Below are positions 1 through 9,031 of a stretch of 64,000 nt of DNA, one piece after another. The notes beneath the pieces were generated by a model that did no database searches, had not been told where the DNA came from, and saw only the letters and a list, made by a program, of their open reading frames with translations. How positions within the stretch are numbered: the stretch's first letter is position 1; every line of letters begins with the position of its first letter. Made by a program: the position numbers and the translations under genes. Where the stretch lies: the NCBI GenBank assembly GCA_943789485.1, contig CALSUH010000017.1, positions 1-64,000 on the forward strand. The letters run 5' to 3'. The stretch comes from an uncultured Pseudomonadales bacterium (lineage in GTDB: Bacteria; Pseudomonadota; Gammaproteobacteria; Pseudomonadales; Pseudohongiellaceae).

Positions 1-28
1 CGTTAGATTGAAACGGAATCAGAATGCA

Positions 29-1076
29 ATGGAAGAAGATAGACTCATCTCGCCTGAGGCGGCACCTGTAGAAGATTCGGGAGACCGTGCGATACGCCCT
101 CTAGTGCTGACAGATTATATCGGACAGAGCGGAGTCAAAGAGCAAATGGGTATTTTTATCAGCGCCGCTCGAGGCCGAGAAGAGCACTCGATCACACCTT
201 GATATTCGGTCCTCCGGGTCTGGGAAAGACTACGCTGGCGAACATCATCGCGAATGAGCTTCAGGTTTCAATAAAGACGACTCGGGGCCGGTGCTGGAAA
301 AGGCTGGTGACCTTGCGGCAATGTTAACCAACCTAGACGAGGGCGATGTGTTATTTATCGATGAAATTCATCGATTGAGCCCAGTGATCGAAGAGATACT
401 CTATCCGGCGATGGAAGACTATCAGTTAGATATCATGATCGGCGAAGGCCCTGCAGCGCGCTCGATCAAGTTAGACCTTCCACCGTTTACACTGGTTGGT
501 GCAACCACGCGAGCCGGCTTACTCACTTCACCACTGCGAGATCGTTTTGGCATCATTCAGCGCCTGGAGTTCTATTCGGTAGAAGAATTGACCCATATCG
601 TGAGTCGCTCTGCAAAAATCCTAGGTACAAAGACCGACGAATCCGGTGCAGCAGAGATCGCCAAGCGGTCGCGCGGCACGCCGCGCATCGCGAATCGATT
701 GCTGCGCAGGGTGCGAGACTATTCGGAAGTGAAGATGAACGGCGAAGTGAATTTGGAAACGGCGGGTTTAGCCTTGGATATGCTCAGCATCGATAAGAAT
801 GGCTTTGACCACATGGACCGGCGCCTGTTGATGACCATGATCGAGAAGTTTGAAGGTGGTCCTGTTGGCATAGACAGTCTCGCGGCGGCGATCAGCGAAG
901 AACGGGACACGATTGAGGATGTCCTGGAGCCCTATTTGATACAGCAGGGCTTCATCATGCGCACACCGCGCGGGCGCGTAGTCACTCAGTTCGCGTACCG
1001 CCATTTCGGCATTAAACCCTCGCAGCAGATGGCTGACATTTATAATCAGGGTCTGGCTCAACCGGAGAATGACTGA
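29..1076 (+). CDS. ruvB: Holliday junction ATP-dependent DNA helicase RuvB (two apparent frameshifts)
   Basis: RuvB is the hexameric AAA+ motor that drives branch migration of Holliday junctions with RuvA. The start [11 protein letters not shown] at base 29 matches the usual RuvB N-terminus. The Walker A loop GPPGLGKTT is encoded at about 208-234 and the Walker B stretch DEIHRL near 359; the C-terminal winged-helix part is intact to the stop at 1076. The frame is broken twice: one base is missing near 184-186 (…REE then ALDHTLIFG in the next frame) and one near 281 (…IKTT then SGPVLEKAG). Between the breaks the protein is perfectly RuvB-like, so these are more likely consensus errors than decay. 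Total length would be about 349 residues, normal for the family. RuvA and RuvC would lie off the left edge. Confidence 0.93.
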
Positions 1077-1401
1077 CTAGGGTTCATTTACTAGTGCGCC
1101 TGTTGGGGCAGTTTCTTGCACTACCCTGTATTGCCACGTTTTTGTCATGATTCATCCCCGTAATGACTCGATTTACCTCCCCGCGGTTACATTTAGTCAG
1201 TTAAATGCCTTTTCACAAAACTATTTTTCGTTTTGGCCGAATAATCCCTTGATATCGCGGATTTCCTGCGGGTTTTAATTGTCATAGTAATAGTAATAGG
1301 TTCTGAGAATTCAATCCGCGAGGATTAACTGCATCAATCTGCGGCGTAGCCGAGGTCGATTGTGGGTTATCTAAAACAGATACCCAACTTGGAGAAAGAT
1401 A
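1077..1401. other. Intergenic region between ruvB and tolQ; no ybgC
   Basis: About 325 bases without a convincing gene. In many gammaproteobacteria the thioesterase gene ybgC sits here in front of tolQ; none is visible in any frame. A possible weak sigma-70 promoter is TTGATA near 1250 followed by TTTAAT near 1275 with a 19-base spacer. The tolQ ribosome site GGAGAAAG lies at the right end. Confidence 0.5.
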
Positions 1402-2087
1402 GTGAACGAAGGGATTACACCTACTGTGTTAATTTTGGAAGCGAGCCTGCCGGTGCAGTTAGTCCTGCTTACGTTGCTTGGGCTTTCGATAGTTTCCTGG
1501 GTGATGATATTTCAGCGCGCGATGGTGCTGTCGGCTGCCGCTAAGGGAGTACTTAGTTTCGAGAACCGTTTTTGGTCAGGCATGGACCTGAGTCAGCTTT
1601 ATAAAGAAGGGAGTCAGATGCAGAAGGAGGATATTCCGCTCGTGGGCATGGAGAGTATCTTTCGCGCTGGCTTCAAGGAGTTTATGCGTCTGCGTCAGCA
1701 GCCTAACATGGACAAGGAAGCGATAATGGAGGGCGCGCAGCGAGCGATGCGTGTGGCCTATTCCAGAGAAGAGGAGAAGCTCGAGAAGCATCTGCCGTTT
1801 CTGGCAACTGTCGCATCAGTCTCAGTTTACATCGGCCTATTTGGTACCGTAATAGGCATCATGAATTCGTTTATTGGGCTTGCCAGTCAGGCTCAGTAAC
1901 GATGCAGGTAATAGCACCTGACATTGCTGAGGCGCTTATCGCTACTGCCATGGGCCTGTTCGTAGCGATTCCAGCGGTGGTCGTATACAACCGGTATACG
2001 GCGAATGTTGATAGCATCACCGGCAGTTACGTTACCTTCACCGACGAATTCTCGAGTATTCTGCATCGGCAGATACATGTTGAATAA
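1402..2087 (+). CDS. tolQ: Tol-Pal system inner membrane protein TolQ (one apparent frameshift)
   Basis: TolQ is the MotA/ExbB-type proton-channel subunit that, with TolR, energises TolA for outer-membrane constriction at division. GTG start at 1402 follows a GGAGAAAG ribosome site. The first membrane helix lies at about residues 14-36 and the ExbB-like helices around PFLATVASVSVYIGLFGTV and further on. After SFIGLASQAQ the frame hits a stop at 1897-1899, but the following frame continues with VIAPDIAEALIATAMGLF, the expected third helix. One missing base (a G in front of the TAACG near 1897) explains it. The combined length of about 228 residues is normal. First gene of a tolQRAB-pal-cpoB cluster; likely a sequence error because the protein is otherwise intact. 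Confidence 0.93.
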
Positions 2088-2113
2088 GCGCGGCTACTGA
2101 ATAGGTTTGCTTG

Positions 2114-2554
2114 ATGGAAACAATTGTCCGTAAGAAACGCAAACCTATGGGTGAGATTAACGTCGTGCCTTTTATCGACGTTATGTTGGTATTGCTAGTC
2201 GTGTTCATGGTGACCGCTCCCTTGCTTAATCAGGGCATCGAGGTGGAGCTGCCGGAGGCGAATAATGAGCCCTTGGCCATCGATGAAAACCTAGAAACGT
2301 TGGTCGTTTCGCTTACCGCCGAGGGAGATTACTTCATTAGCGTTGGGGCAACCGGTGAAGATCGTCAGCCGGTGACTTTGGAAACGTTGGGACAGCAAGT
2401 AGGCATAATCACCGCCGCGAATCCGACTATACAGGTTCTGGTGGAGGGTGATACACAAGCGGGTTGGGGGGCGATGGTAAGTCTGATCACAACGCTGCAG
2501 GCGGCCGGGGTCGCGAACCCTAATTTTATTACACAGCCCTTGGGTGTTCAGTAG
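2114..2554 (+). CDS. tolR: Tol-Pal system protein TolR
   Basis: TolR is the ExbD-type partner of TolQ, with one N-terminal membrane helix and a periplasmic domain. Residues 12-40 carry the typical GEINVVPFIDVMLVLLVVF segment, including the Asp that takes part in proton flow. Length is 146-147 residues, as usual. The start may be ATG at 2114 or the TTG directly before it at 2111. It follows tolQ by 26 bases and overlaps the likely tolA start, so translation is probably coupled. Confidence 0.94.
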   Translation: METIVRKKRKPMGEINVVPFIDVMLVLLVVFMVTAPLLNQGIEVELPEANNEPLAIDENLETLVVSLTAEGDYFISVGATGEDRQPVTLETLGQQVGIITAANPTIQVLVEGDTQAGWGAMVSLITTLQAAGVANPNFITQPLGVQ

Positions 2555-3413
2555 TGAGTCTTCCAAACGACAAATGAAAGGTACGTTCAACAATGTTGTA
2601 ATCTACAACGGCTACCCGCTCTCGGTAGTGGTAGCTGTGACCTTTCACAGTGTAATATTGGCATTGCTGTTATATCTGCAAAGCAGTAGGAGTTCCGAGG
2701 CTTTGCAATTAGTCCAGCCTACAGTGGTGAAGGCATTGCTGATTCAAGAGAATCCTCAGGTTGCGAACGAGCGCAAGCGTTTGGAGCGGCGGCAGCAACA
2801 ACAGAGAGTTCAAGAACGGGAAGTCGCGCAGCAAGCTGTTGACGCAGAACAACTAAGGAAAGAACAAGCAGACGCGAGGGCGGAAGAACAAAGAGTGGCG
2901 CGAGATCTGGCATCCTTGCGGCAACGTCAGGAACAGGAAAGGCTGGATACAGAGCAACTTGTGCGCGAGCGCAAAGAGCAAGAAGAGATTGAGGAAGAGC
3001 GGCGCAGGCAGAGGGAGCTCGCCGAGGAGCAACGCAAGATAGAGGTTCGTGATAGGCAGAGACAGCAAGAGAGGGCGGACGCTGCTGCTGCTGAACTGGC
3101 CACCTCAGAATTCGAAATGGTACAAAGTGGGACGGCGATAATTCAACAAGCTGTGCAGAGTGTTTGGTCAAGACCGCCTAGTGCCAGGAATGGTATGCGG
3201 GCGATCTTGCAGATTAGGATGTTGCCTACAGGTGAGTTGATTGATGCGCTCATCTCTGAGTCCAGTGGTGATCCAGCCTTCGACAGATCCGCAGAGAATG
3301 CGGTTTACAGTGCCGCACCGTTCAGAGAATTACAGGCATTGCCTATTAATGTGTTTAATGCGAATTTCAGGTCTCTTTCACTGATATTCCAACCCGAGGA
3401 TTTACTGAATTGA
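2544..3413 (+). CDS. tolA: Cell envelope integrity protein TolA
   Basis: TolA spans the periplasm and links TolQR to Pal and TolB. Visible parts: an N-terminal membrane helix (about residues 26-44, SVVVAVTFHSVILALLLY), a long charged coiled coil rich in Gln, Glu and Arg (about 65-180), and a C-terminal TolA/TonB-like domain starting near the QQAVQSVWSRPP segment, with the ILQIRMLPTGELIDALI strand. At 289 residues it is shorter than E. coli TolA but normal for Pseudomonas-like species. The listed GTG start overlaps tolR by 11 bases and has no clear ribosome site; ATG at 2574 is an alternative that keeps the membrane helix. Confidence 0.9.
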   Translation: MFSSESSKRQMKGTFNNVVIYNGYPLSVVVAVTFHSVILALLLYLQSSRSSEALQLVQPTVVKALLIQENPQVANERKRLERRQQQQRVQEREVAQQAVDAEQLRKEQADARAEEQRVARDLASLRQRQEQERLDTEQLVRERKEQEEIEEERRRQRELAEEQRKIEVRDRQRQQERADAAAAELATSEFEMVQSGTAIIQQAVQSVWSRPPSARNGMRAILQIRMLPTGELIDALISESSGDPAFDRSAENAVYSAAPFRELQALPINVFNANFRSLSLIFQPEDLLN

Positions 3414-4732
3414 ATCTACGCAAATCGCTAACAATCATCCTGGTGGGCAGTCTATATTTGATGTCTTTTTCTGCATACGCGGAACTAAGCATTCAGATCA
3501 CACAGGGCTCAGACAACCCAATTCCTATAGCCGTTGTGCCTTTTTCTTGGCAGGGCAATGGTGTGTTAAGTGAAGATATTTCACAGATAGTTATGAATGA
3601 CTTAGAACAGGTTGGCGAATTTAGTCCTCTGTCTCGCTCGAACATGCTCAGTATGCCGAGTGAAGAACAGGAGGTGTTTTACCGCGATTGGCGGATTTTG
3701 GCTCAGGATTATTTATTGGTTGGCAAGATCGATAGAACTTCCGGTAGTCAATTAGTTCAAGTGCAATACGAATTCTTCGATATCAACCGCGAGATAAAAC
3801 TTGCAGGCGAAGTTCTCACAGGAAGTGTGACCCAGCTTCGTGATATAGCACACGAGATTAGTAATGTGGTCTTTGAGCAAGTAACCGGTACACGTGGCGC
3901 CTTCACCAGCGAAATATTGTACGTGGTTGCCGATTACGTGAACCCTGAAAGAACAAATTTTCGTCTAGAGAAAGCAGACTACGACGGGCAGCGTGCACAG
4001 ATTTTGTTGGAGTCTGTCGAGCCTATTATGTCGCCTAGTTGGTCGCCGACCGGAAGAGACGTCGCCTACGTTTCGTTCGAGACTGACCTGCCGCGAATCT
4101 ATATTCAGAATATTGCCACCGGCGAAAGGCGTCAAATAACGAACTATCCGAACCTAAACAGTTCGCCCGAATTTTCGCCCGATGGCACCAAGCTGGCAAT
4201 GGTGCTATCCAAGGACGGTAGTCCAGATATCTATGTGCAAGACCTCACGACTAACCAGTTAACTCGGATTACAGATCATCCATTAATTGATACAGAGCCA
4301 AGCTGGACTGCCGATAGCAAATCTATCGTTTTCATGTCAGAGCGCACTGGGCAGCCGCAAATTTACCAGATCGATCTGGGAGCCAGTTCTTTTGAAGTAG
4401 AGCGGCTAACTTATGACTGTTTTCAATGCCTTAATGGCATGTTTCTTCCCGATGGTGTGAATCTTGTGCATGTGCGCCGCGAGACGCGTCAGGACCCGGA
4501 TTATCAGATAGCAGTGCTCAATATCGAAACTTTGAGAGTCATATCCTTGACGAGCACCTCTTTAGATGAATCACCCAGTATAGCGCCGAATGGCAGTATG
4601 ATAATGTATGCCACGAAATTCAATGGAAGAGGGGTGCTAGACGCCGTATCCATTGACGGAATGGTGAGATTCCGTTTACCATCCACGCAGGGCGATGTGC
4701 GGGAACCAGCTTGGTCTCCGTTCCTAAATTAA
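3410..4732 (+). CDS. tolB: Tol-Pal system translocation protein TolB
   Basis: TolB is a periplasmic beta-propeller that binds Pal and is released by TolA. The protein starts with a Sec signal peptide (MNLRKSLTIILVG… cleaved after AYA, about residue 24), then the D1 alpha/beta domain and, from about residue 200, WD40-like PD40 repeats (SPSWSPTGRDVAYVSFE, SSPEFSPDGTKLAMVLSKD, EPSWTADSKSIVFMSE). Length 440 is typical. TTG start overlaps the tolA stop by four bases, indicating coupled translation. Confidence 0.96.
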   Translation: MNLRKSLTIILVGSLYLMSFSAYAELSIQITQGSDNPIPIAVVPFSWQGNGVLSEDISQIVMNDLEQVGEFSPLSRSNMLSMPSEEQEVFYRDWRILAQDYLLVGKIDRTSGSQLVQVQYEFFDINREIKLAGEVLTGSVTQLRDIAHEISNVVFEQVTGTRGAFTSEILYVVADYVNPERTNFRLEKADYDGQRAQILLESVEPIMSPSWSPTGRDVAYVSFETDLPRIYIQNIATGERRQITNYPNLNSSPEFSPDGTKLAMVLSKDGSPDIYVQDLTTNQLTRITDHPLIDTEPSWTADSKSIVFMSERTGQPQIYQIDLGASSFEVERLTYDCFQCLNGMFLPDGVNLVHVRRETRQDPDYQIAVLNIETLRVISLTSTSLDESPSIAPNGSMIMYATKFNGRGVLDAVSIDGMVRFRLPSTQGDVREPAWSPFLN

Positions 4733-4797
4733 GCAGGAAAGTGCAGTGAGCGGCAGGTTTTTTAGATAACGATTTAAGTCTTTGGAGGACTCAAAGA

Positions 4798-5343
4798 GTG
4801 ACCAAGAAAAGCATACAAACAATTAAAATGGGCCTAATGGCTATCTCACTATTTGCCTTAGTGGCATGTAGTTCAACCAGTGACACTGAAGAAGGTGCAA
4901 TGGGCGAGGAAGGTTCTTCGGGCAGCGGTTCGTCGACAGCTAGCTCTGCGCGCACAAACGCAGGTTCTACCTCGGGTCAACTGACACAGGAAGAAATTCG
5001 AGCTGAGAATGCTCTGCGCCAGACTGTATTCTATTTTGATTTCGATATTGCCGAATTCAAACCTGCGGATCGTGAGACCCTCACTTTTCACGCCCGACAT
5101 CTTGCTGCAAATTCAGGCGAGAGAATTCGTCTTGAAGGACACGCTGATGAGCGCGGCACGCGCGAATATAACCTAGCCTTGGGCGAGCGTCGTGCCAATA
5201 GCATCCTTAACTACTTAATCGTAAATGGCGCTTCGCGTTCGCAGATTGAAGTGGTTAGTTATGGTGAAGAACAACCTGCGCAAGCTGGCCAAAGCGACAA
5301 TGCTTATAGCCGTAACCGTCGCGTGGAAGTTGTTGCCCGATAA
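4798..5343 (+). CDS. pal: Peptidoglycan-associated lipoprotein Pal
   Basis: Pal is an outer-membrane lipoprotein that binds peptidoglycan and is moved by the Tol motor to division sites. The lipobox LVAC puts the acylated Cys at residue 24. A Ser/Gly-rich linker follows, then an OmpA-type peptidoglycan-binding domain (about residues 75-181) with the hallmark GHADERGTREYNLALGERRA. GTG start with a strong GGAGG ribosome site about 10 bases upstream. Normal length of 181 residues. Confidence 0.97.
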   Translation: MTKKSIQTIKMGLMAISLFALVACSSTSDTEEGAMGEEGSSGSGSSTASSARTNAGSTSGQLTQEEIRAENALRQTVFYFDFDIAEFKPADRETLTFHARHLAANSGERIRLEGHADERGTREYNLALGERRANSILNYLIVNGASRSQIEVVSYGEEQPAQAGQSDNAYSRNRRVEVVAR

Positions 5344-5371
5344 GCACTTAACTACGTGGTAGTAGCAAACT

Positions 5372-6265
5372 ATGAATCACACCCTGAAGGCTGCAACGCG
5401 TAAGCTGCATATTTTCTTTTGTGCAAACTTGCTATGTTCATCCGTTGTAGCCCAAGGGGTTGGTTCAGTAGTCGAATCACAGCCCTTCATTCCAGGGCAA
5501 TCTCGCTCAGTCAATTCAGCTGCCGTCTCCAGCAATAACAATGATGCCATGTCGCTCTTGCTGGATCAGATTGGTGATCTACAGACCGAGGTGCAGTCTT
5601 TAAGAGCGATGGTTGAGGAGCAGAGTTTTGAGCTGCGCAAAATGCAACGCGATTCTCTTAGTCGTTATACCAATGTCGATGACAGATTGAGTGGCCTCGA
5701 ATCGAGTGCTACTTCCGCAGGGCCAGTTGCAGCTAGCGCAGTGCCACTAACGCAAAGATCAAATTCTACTACTCGTCCAGATTCTGTTTCTCAACCACAG
5801 GCGCAGCCAGCTCCACTGTCATCAGCAACAACTCCCAGCAGAGTACCGGCAACGCGGAATATAGGCAGGGGCACGTTAGAGCCGGCAGTACTCAGTGAAC
5901 AGCAGCTTTATCAGATGGCCTATGATTCGGTAATCAAGAGCAATTTCGATCTTTCAATCGCTGAATTCGATCAGTACCTGAGCATCTATCCTGAGGGTCG
6001 TTTTGTTGCCAACGCGCACTATTGGAAAGGGCAGGCCTATCTCTACCTGAATCGATACGACGAGGCAGTAGAATCTTATGAGGTGATCAGTAATCAACAT
6101 CAAGATTCGGCGAAGCTCCCAGATGCGCTTTATGGGTTGGCGCTCGCTCACGAAGGCATGGGAAACATCTCTGAAGCTAAACGTCTATTAAGTGACATAA
6201 GAAGAAGATTTCCTAATACCGGTGTCGCTAATCTAGCTGATACCCGGCTATTATCCCTCGACTAA
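5372..6265 (+). CDS. cpoB: Cell division coordinator CpoB (YbgF)
   Basis: CpoB is a periplasmic protein that ties peptidoglycan synthesis by PBP1B to Tol-driven outer-membrane constriction. It has a signal peptide (cleavage likely after SSVVAQ), a trimerising coiled coil at about 60-95 (LLDQIGDLQTEVQSLRAMVE), a Ser/Pro/Gln-rich linker, and three TPR-like repeats from about 175 (AYDSVIKSNFDLSIAEFDQYL). At 297 residues it is slightly longer than E. coli CpoB because of the linker. Last gene of the Tol-Pal cluster. Confidence 0.93.
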   Translation: MNHTLKAATRKLHIFFCANLLCSSVVAQGVGSVVESQPFIPGQSRSVNSAAVSSNNNDAMSLLLDQIGDLQTEVQSLRAMVEEQSFELRKMQRDSLSRYTNVDDRLSGLESSATSAGPVAASAVPLTQRSNSTTRPDSVSQPQAQPAPLSSATTPSRVPATRNIGRGTLEPAVLSEQQLYQMAYDSVIKSNFDLSIAEFDQYLSIYPEGRFVANAHYWKGQAYLYLNRYDEAVESYEVISNQHQDSAKLPDALYGLALAHEGMGNISEAKRLLSDIRRRFPNTGVANLADTRLLSLD

Positions 6266-6363
6266 TTAATCAATCAAATTTCAGAAAAACGCGGAGGCAA
6301 GCTGTGCGACGTGCATTATGCAGGGCGAGATAGCCGCCGTTACTATTCCGAAGAGATAGCGCA

Positions 6364-7017
6364 ATGAACCCGACAACCACACTACGTATTACTGAGATAT
6401 TTCATTCGTTGCAGGGCGAATCCAGAACAGTGGGCATTCCAACCGTATTCGTGCGCCTGACTGGCTGCCCACTTCGTTGCCAATACTGCGATACAGCTTA
6501 TGCGTTTGACGGTGGTGAACTCATGGAGTTGGACGCCATAAAAGCGCTGTTAGAAGAAATTGCTTGCGATTACGTGACGGTCACAGGGGGCGAACCATTG
6601 GCGCAGCCAAATTGTCTGCCGCTGCTTGAGCAGTTGTGTGATTCTGGCTATAACGTGTCGCTGGAAACGAGTGGCGCGATGCCTATAGAGGGGGTTGATA
6701 AAAGAGTTTCGATTGTTATGGACCTTAAGACACCTGCCTCGACAGAGGTTGATAAAAACCGTTACGAGAACATCGCATTCCTGAAGCCTAGCGATCAAGT
6801 TAAGTTCGTGATCTGCGATGAGAAAGATTACCTTTGGTCTAAAGCGAAACTTGATCAATTCGACCTGCGAGCGAAGGTGGACGAAATACTTTTTTCGCCT
6901 TCGTTTGATGAGATAGAGCCTGCGCAGTTAGCTGAGTGGATCCTGAGGGACAAACTAAAAATTCGTATGCAAATGCAACTACATAAACAGATATGGGGTT
7001 CGGTCGCAGGCAAGTGA
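6364..7017 (+). CDS. queE: 7-carboxy-7-deazaguanine synthase QueE
   Basis: QueE is a radical-SAM enzyme converting 6-carboxytetrahydropterin to 7-carboxy-7-deazaguanine in queuosine (preQ0) synthesis. The compact cluster motif is CX3CX2C at Cys35, Cys39 and Cys42 (CPLRCQYC), followed by the glycine-rich SAM-binding [11 protein letters not shown]. Length 217 residues fits the short QueE fold. It lies 20 bases in front of queC, which uses its product, so the pair is probably one operon; queD, the preceding enzyme, is far away at 27.4-27.7 kb. Confidence 0.95.
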   Translation: MNPTTTLRITEIFHSLQGESRTVGIPTVFVRLTGCPLRCQYCDTAYAFDGGELMELDAIKALLEEIACDYVTVTGGEPLAQPNCLPLLEQLCDSGYNVSLETSGAMPIEGVDKRVSIVMDLKTPASTEVDKNRYENIAFLKPSDQVKFVICDEKDYLWSKAKLDQFDLRAKVDEILFSPSFDEIEPAQLAEWILRDKLKIRMQMQLHKQIWGSVAGK

Positions 7018-7036
7018 CCCGCGACCAGTAAAAAGT

Positions 7037-7720
7037 ATGACCGCAGTAAAGAAAAACAGAGCAGTAGTCTTGGTTTCGGGAGGCTTGGATTCGGCAACCT
7101 GTCTGGCGATAGCCGTCGATCGTGGTTTCGATTGTTATGCGCTAAGTTTTGACTACGGGCAAAGAGCGAGCAGTGAACTCCATGCGGCACGGCGCCTAGC
7201 TGAAACTGCAGGCGTGTTAGAGCACAAGGTTATTGAGCTAAATATGGGCGCTATCGGCGGCTCTGCGCTCACCGATACGGACATATCCATACCGGAGCAT
7301 GAGTCAGAGGGAATTCCTGTCACCTATGTGCCGGCTAGAAACACGGTGTTCTTGTCCTACGCTTTAGCCTGGGCCGAGGTATTAAATGCCAATGCTATTT
7401 TTATCGGGGTGAACGCGCTGGACTATTCGGGATACCCGGACTGTCGGCCAGAGTATATTGAGGCGTTTCAGAAACTCATTAACTTGGCGACGAAAGTGGG
7501 AGTTGAGGGTTCAGTAATCAGCCTAGAAACGCCATTGATCGATCTGACTAAAGCGGAAATCATTAAGATAGGGGTAGGCCTGTCTGTGGACTATAGCCTA
7601 ACGGTATCTTGCTATCAGGCGGACCCTCAAGGCAGAGCTTGTGGTCAGTGTGATAGTTGTCGATTTCGAGTTAGCGGCTTTAAAAAAGCAGAAGTAGGGG
7701 ACCCGACTCGCTATCAATAG
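7037..7720 (+). CDS. queC: 7-cyano-7-deazaguanine synthase QueC
   Basis: QueC uses ATP and ammonia to turn the carboxylate made by QueE into the nitrile preQ0. The PP-loop ATP motif [14 protein letters not shown] lies at residues 11-24. The zinc site is formed by four Cys near the C-terminus ([17 protein letters not shown]). Length 227 is standard. Placed directly after queE and before tRNA-Lys, an order also known from Pseudomonas. Confidence 0.96.
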   Translation: MTAVKKNRAVVLVSGGLDSATCLAIAVDRGFDCYALSFDYGQRASSELHAARRLAETAGVLEHKVIELNMGAIGGSALTDTDISIPEHESEGIPVTYVPARNTVFLSYALAWAEVLNANAIFIGVNALDYSGYPDCRPEYIEAFQKLINLATKVGVEGSVISLETPLIDLTKAEIIKIGVGLSVDYSLTVSCYQADPQGRACGQCDSCRFRVSGFKKAEVGDPTRYQ

Positions 7721-7761
7721 TGAGAATCGTCTGTTTGAGAGCAAAAAGTGCCCGTCATGAC

Positions 7762-7789
7762 TTGTCTTTTTTTATTATGATAGTACTAT
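7762..7789 (+). promoter_or_regulatory. Candidate sigma-70 promoter of tRNA-Lys
   Basis: TTGTCT at 7762-7767 and TACTAT at 7784-7789 with a 16-base spacer, followed by a GC-rich discriminator (GACGCCC) typical of stable-RNA promoters under stringent control. The expected start site is about 8 bases before the tRNA. Confidence 0.45.
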
Positions 7790-7803
7790 GACGCCCTCTC
7801 ATT

Positions 7804-7879
7804 GGGGCGTTAGCTCAGTCGGTAGAGCAGTTGGCTTTTAACCAATTGGTCGTGCGTTCAAGTCGCACACGCCCCACCA
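7804..7879 (+). tRNA. tRNA-Lys (anticodon TTT)
   Basis: A 76-base cloverleaf with acceptor stem GGGGCGT/ACGCCCC, D-arm TAGCTCAGTCGGTAGAGC, anticodon loop CTTTTAA reading TTT, T-arm with GTTCAAGTC and an encoded CCA end. It follows queC, the same place as the Pseudomonas tRNA-Lys that is a known integration site for genomic islands; no island is inserted here. Confidence 0.98.
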
Positions 7880-7930
7880 ATTTCCCTAGTACATGATTTG
7901 GCAAGTTAACCGCCTCGTAGCCCCTGCCTA

Positions 7931-8692
7931 TTAGCAACTATCGACTGCTAATAGCGCTGGGATATCTAACTCTTCAAACGGCTCAAAATCAACAACCTTG
8001 CCTCGTATGGCTAAAGTACACATCCTGTCTGCAAGTTCATTTCCTTCAATACCGATGTGTGCTTTCACGTGGACTAAGTTGATGTGCGCCGCTATATCGC
8101 TGTAAACCTCTAACATCTGGGCTATGAGTTCTCGATTTGCTAAAGCCTTGCCTTTGCCAAATAGCCTGCCAGAGCGCTTCCAGCCTTCCCCCCAGAGTGT
8201 CATTGAATTCACCGAGTAGGTGGAGTCAGAAAGTATCTGAACTTTCCTGCCTTGTTTAAGCTCTTTCTGTGCAATTAGCATCGCTTGATGCAGTGCATTA
8301 AGCTCTGCTGTGTTGTTAGTACCATTAGGCTCATAAAGACCGTGATACAGGCTTTTAAGGCTGCCGGATTCATATACCGCAACTCCAGATGCCGCCTCGC
8401 CGGGGTTAGGGTCGCAACCGCCATCAGAAAATATATGGACGTCGAAAAAGGGGCTCATTGCAGCGGCAAACTCTGTAGAGCTAGTAGAGGTCTTCGGTCC
8501 CTTGGTGGAGCTTGATGAGGCCTTGGTTTGCTCGAGGGGGTTACGCAAAGCGGCTTCTGCTTCAACTAGAGTAGGGAAGCTCTTGTGTTTAGCCCCTTTA
8601 TACCCGATAACGGATTTTTGAACTTCAGGCCAGTTATTGAATATACCCGTGTTTTTACCCGCCCAGACTACATAGAACTTTTGCTTCGCCAT
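7931..8692 (-). CDS. rnhA: Ribonuclease HI with N-terminal hybrid-binding (viroplasmin) domain
   Basis: It degrades the RNA strand of RNA-DNA hybrids. The first 45 residues (KFYVVWAGKNTGIFNNWPEV) form a viroplasmin/HBD-type hybrid-binding domain as in eukaryotic RNase H1; a Ser/Thr-rich linker leads to the RNase H domain at about residues 88-235. The four catalytic acidic residues are visible: Asp in FSDGGCDPNPG, Glu in NTAELNAL, Asp in LSDSTYSV and Asp in NELADRM. Most gammaproteobacterial RnhA proteins lack the HBD. I chose the ATG at 8692; a GTG at 8704 is in frame. The gene converges on tRNA-Lys. Confidence 0.92.
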   Translation of the reverse strand: MAKQKFYVVWAGKNTGIFNNWPEVQKSVIGYKGAKHKSFPTLVEAEAALRNPLEQTKASSSSTKGPKTSTSSTEFAAAMSPFFDVHIFSDGGCDPNPGEAASGVAVYESGSLKSLYHGLYEPNGTNNTAELNALHQAMLIAQKELKQGRKVQILSDSTYSVNSMTLWGEGWKRSGRLFGKGKALANRELIAQMLEVYSDIAAHINLVHVKAHIGIEGNELADRMCTLAIRGKVVDFEPFEELDIPALLAVDSC

Positions 8693-9031
8693 TATTTTGT
8701 CCACATCCGTTATAGGGTATTGATAGGAAATCTGCTAATGCCACAAAACATCAGGAAAACTTTGCGTGGTTGCGGGCATCGTACCATCAGCAATAGCGTC
8801 ATATAAGGGGGCTCGGGGTTGACGGGTCTGGGCTGTATTTTCTCTACTCTAATTGTTTAGCTGGCAGGTGGATTAATCTCGTTCTGATGCTGGAGATTGT
8901 AGAGGTAATGGCTTGCGTTTAAATCGCAGATATAGCCAGTCATTTAGCCATATTACTACAAACTGTCTATCCTCTGGCGATTGCAGCTGTTAATTAAAAA
9001 TAACTGGCATAACGCAATGCAAGGATTGAAG
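8693..9031. other. Divergent intergenic region between rnhA and a small secreted peptide gene
   Basis: About 340 bases with no recognisable gene. It must hold the rnhA promoter (minus strand) and that of the small peptide gene (plus strand). TTGACG near 8819 is a possible -35 element but no well-spaced -10 was found. An in-frame upstream extension of the peptide ORF begins at 8981 but lacks a ribosome site. Confidence 0.4.

Noticed and set aside
768-1061. Minus-strand frame inside ruvB
   Set aside because: Antisense shadow of a conserved gene.
2719-3171. Minus-strand frame inside tolA
   Set aside because: Antisense shadow caused by the Gln/Glu/Arg-rich coiled coil; low-complexity Leu/Pro product.
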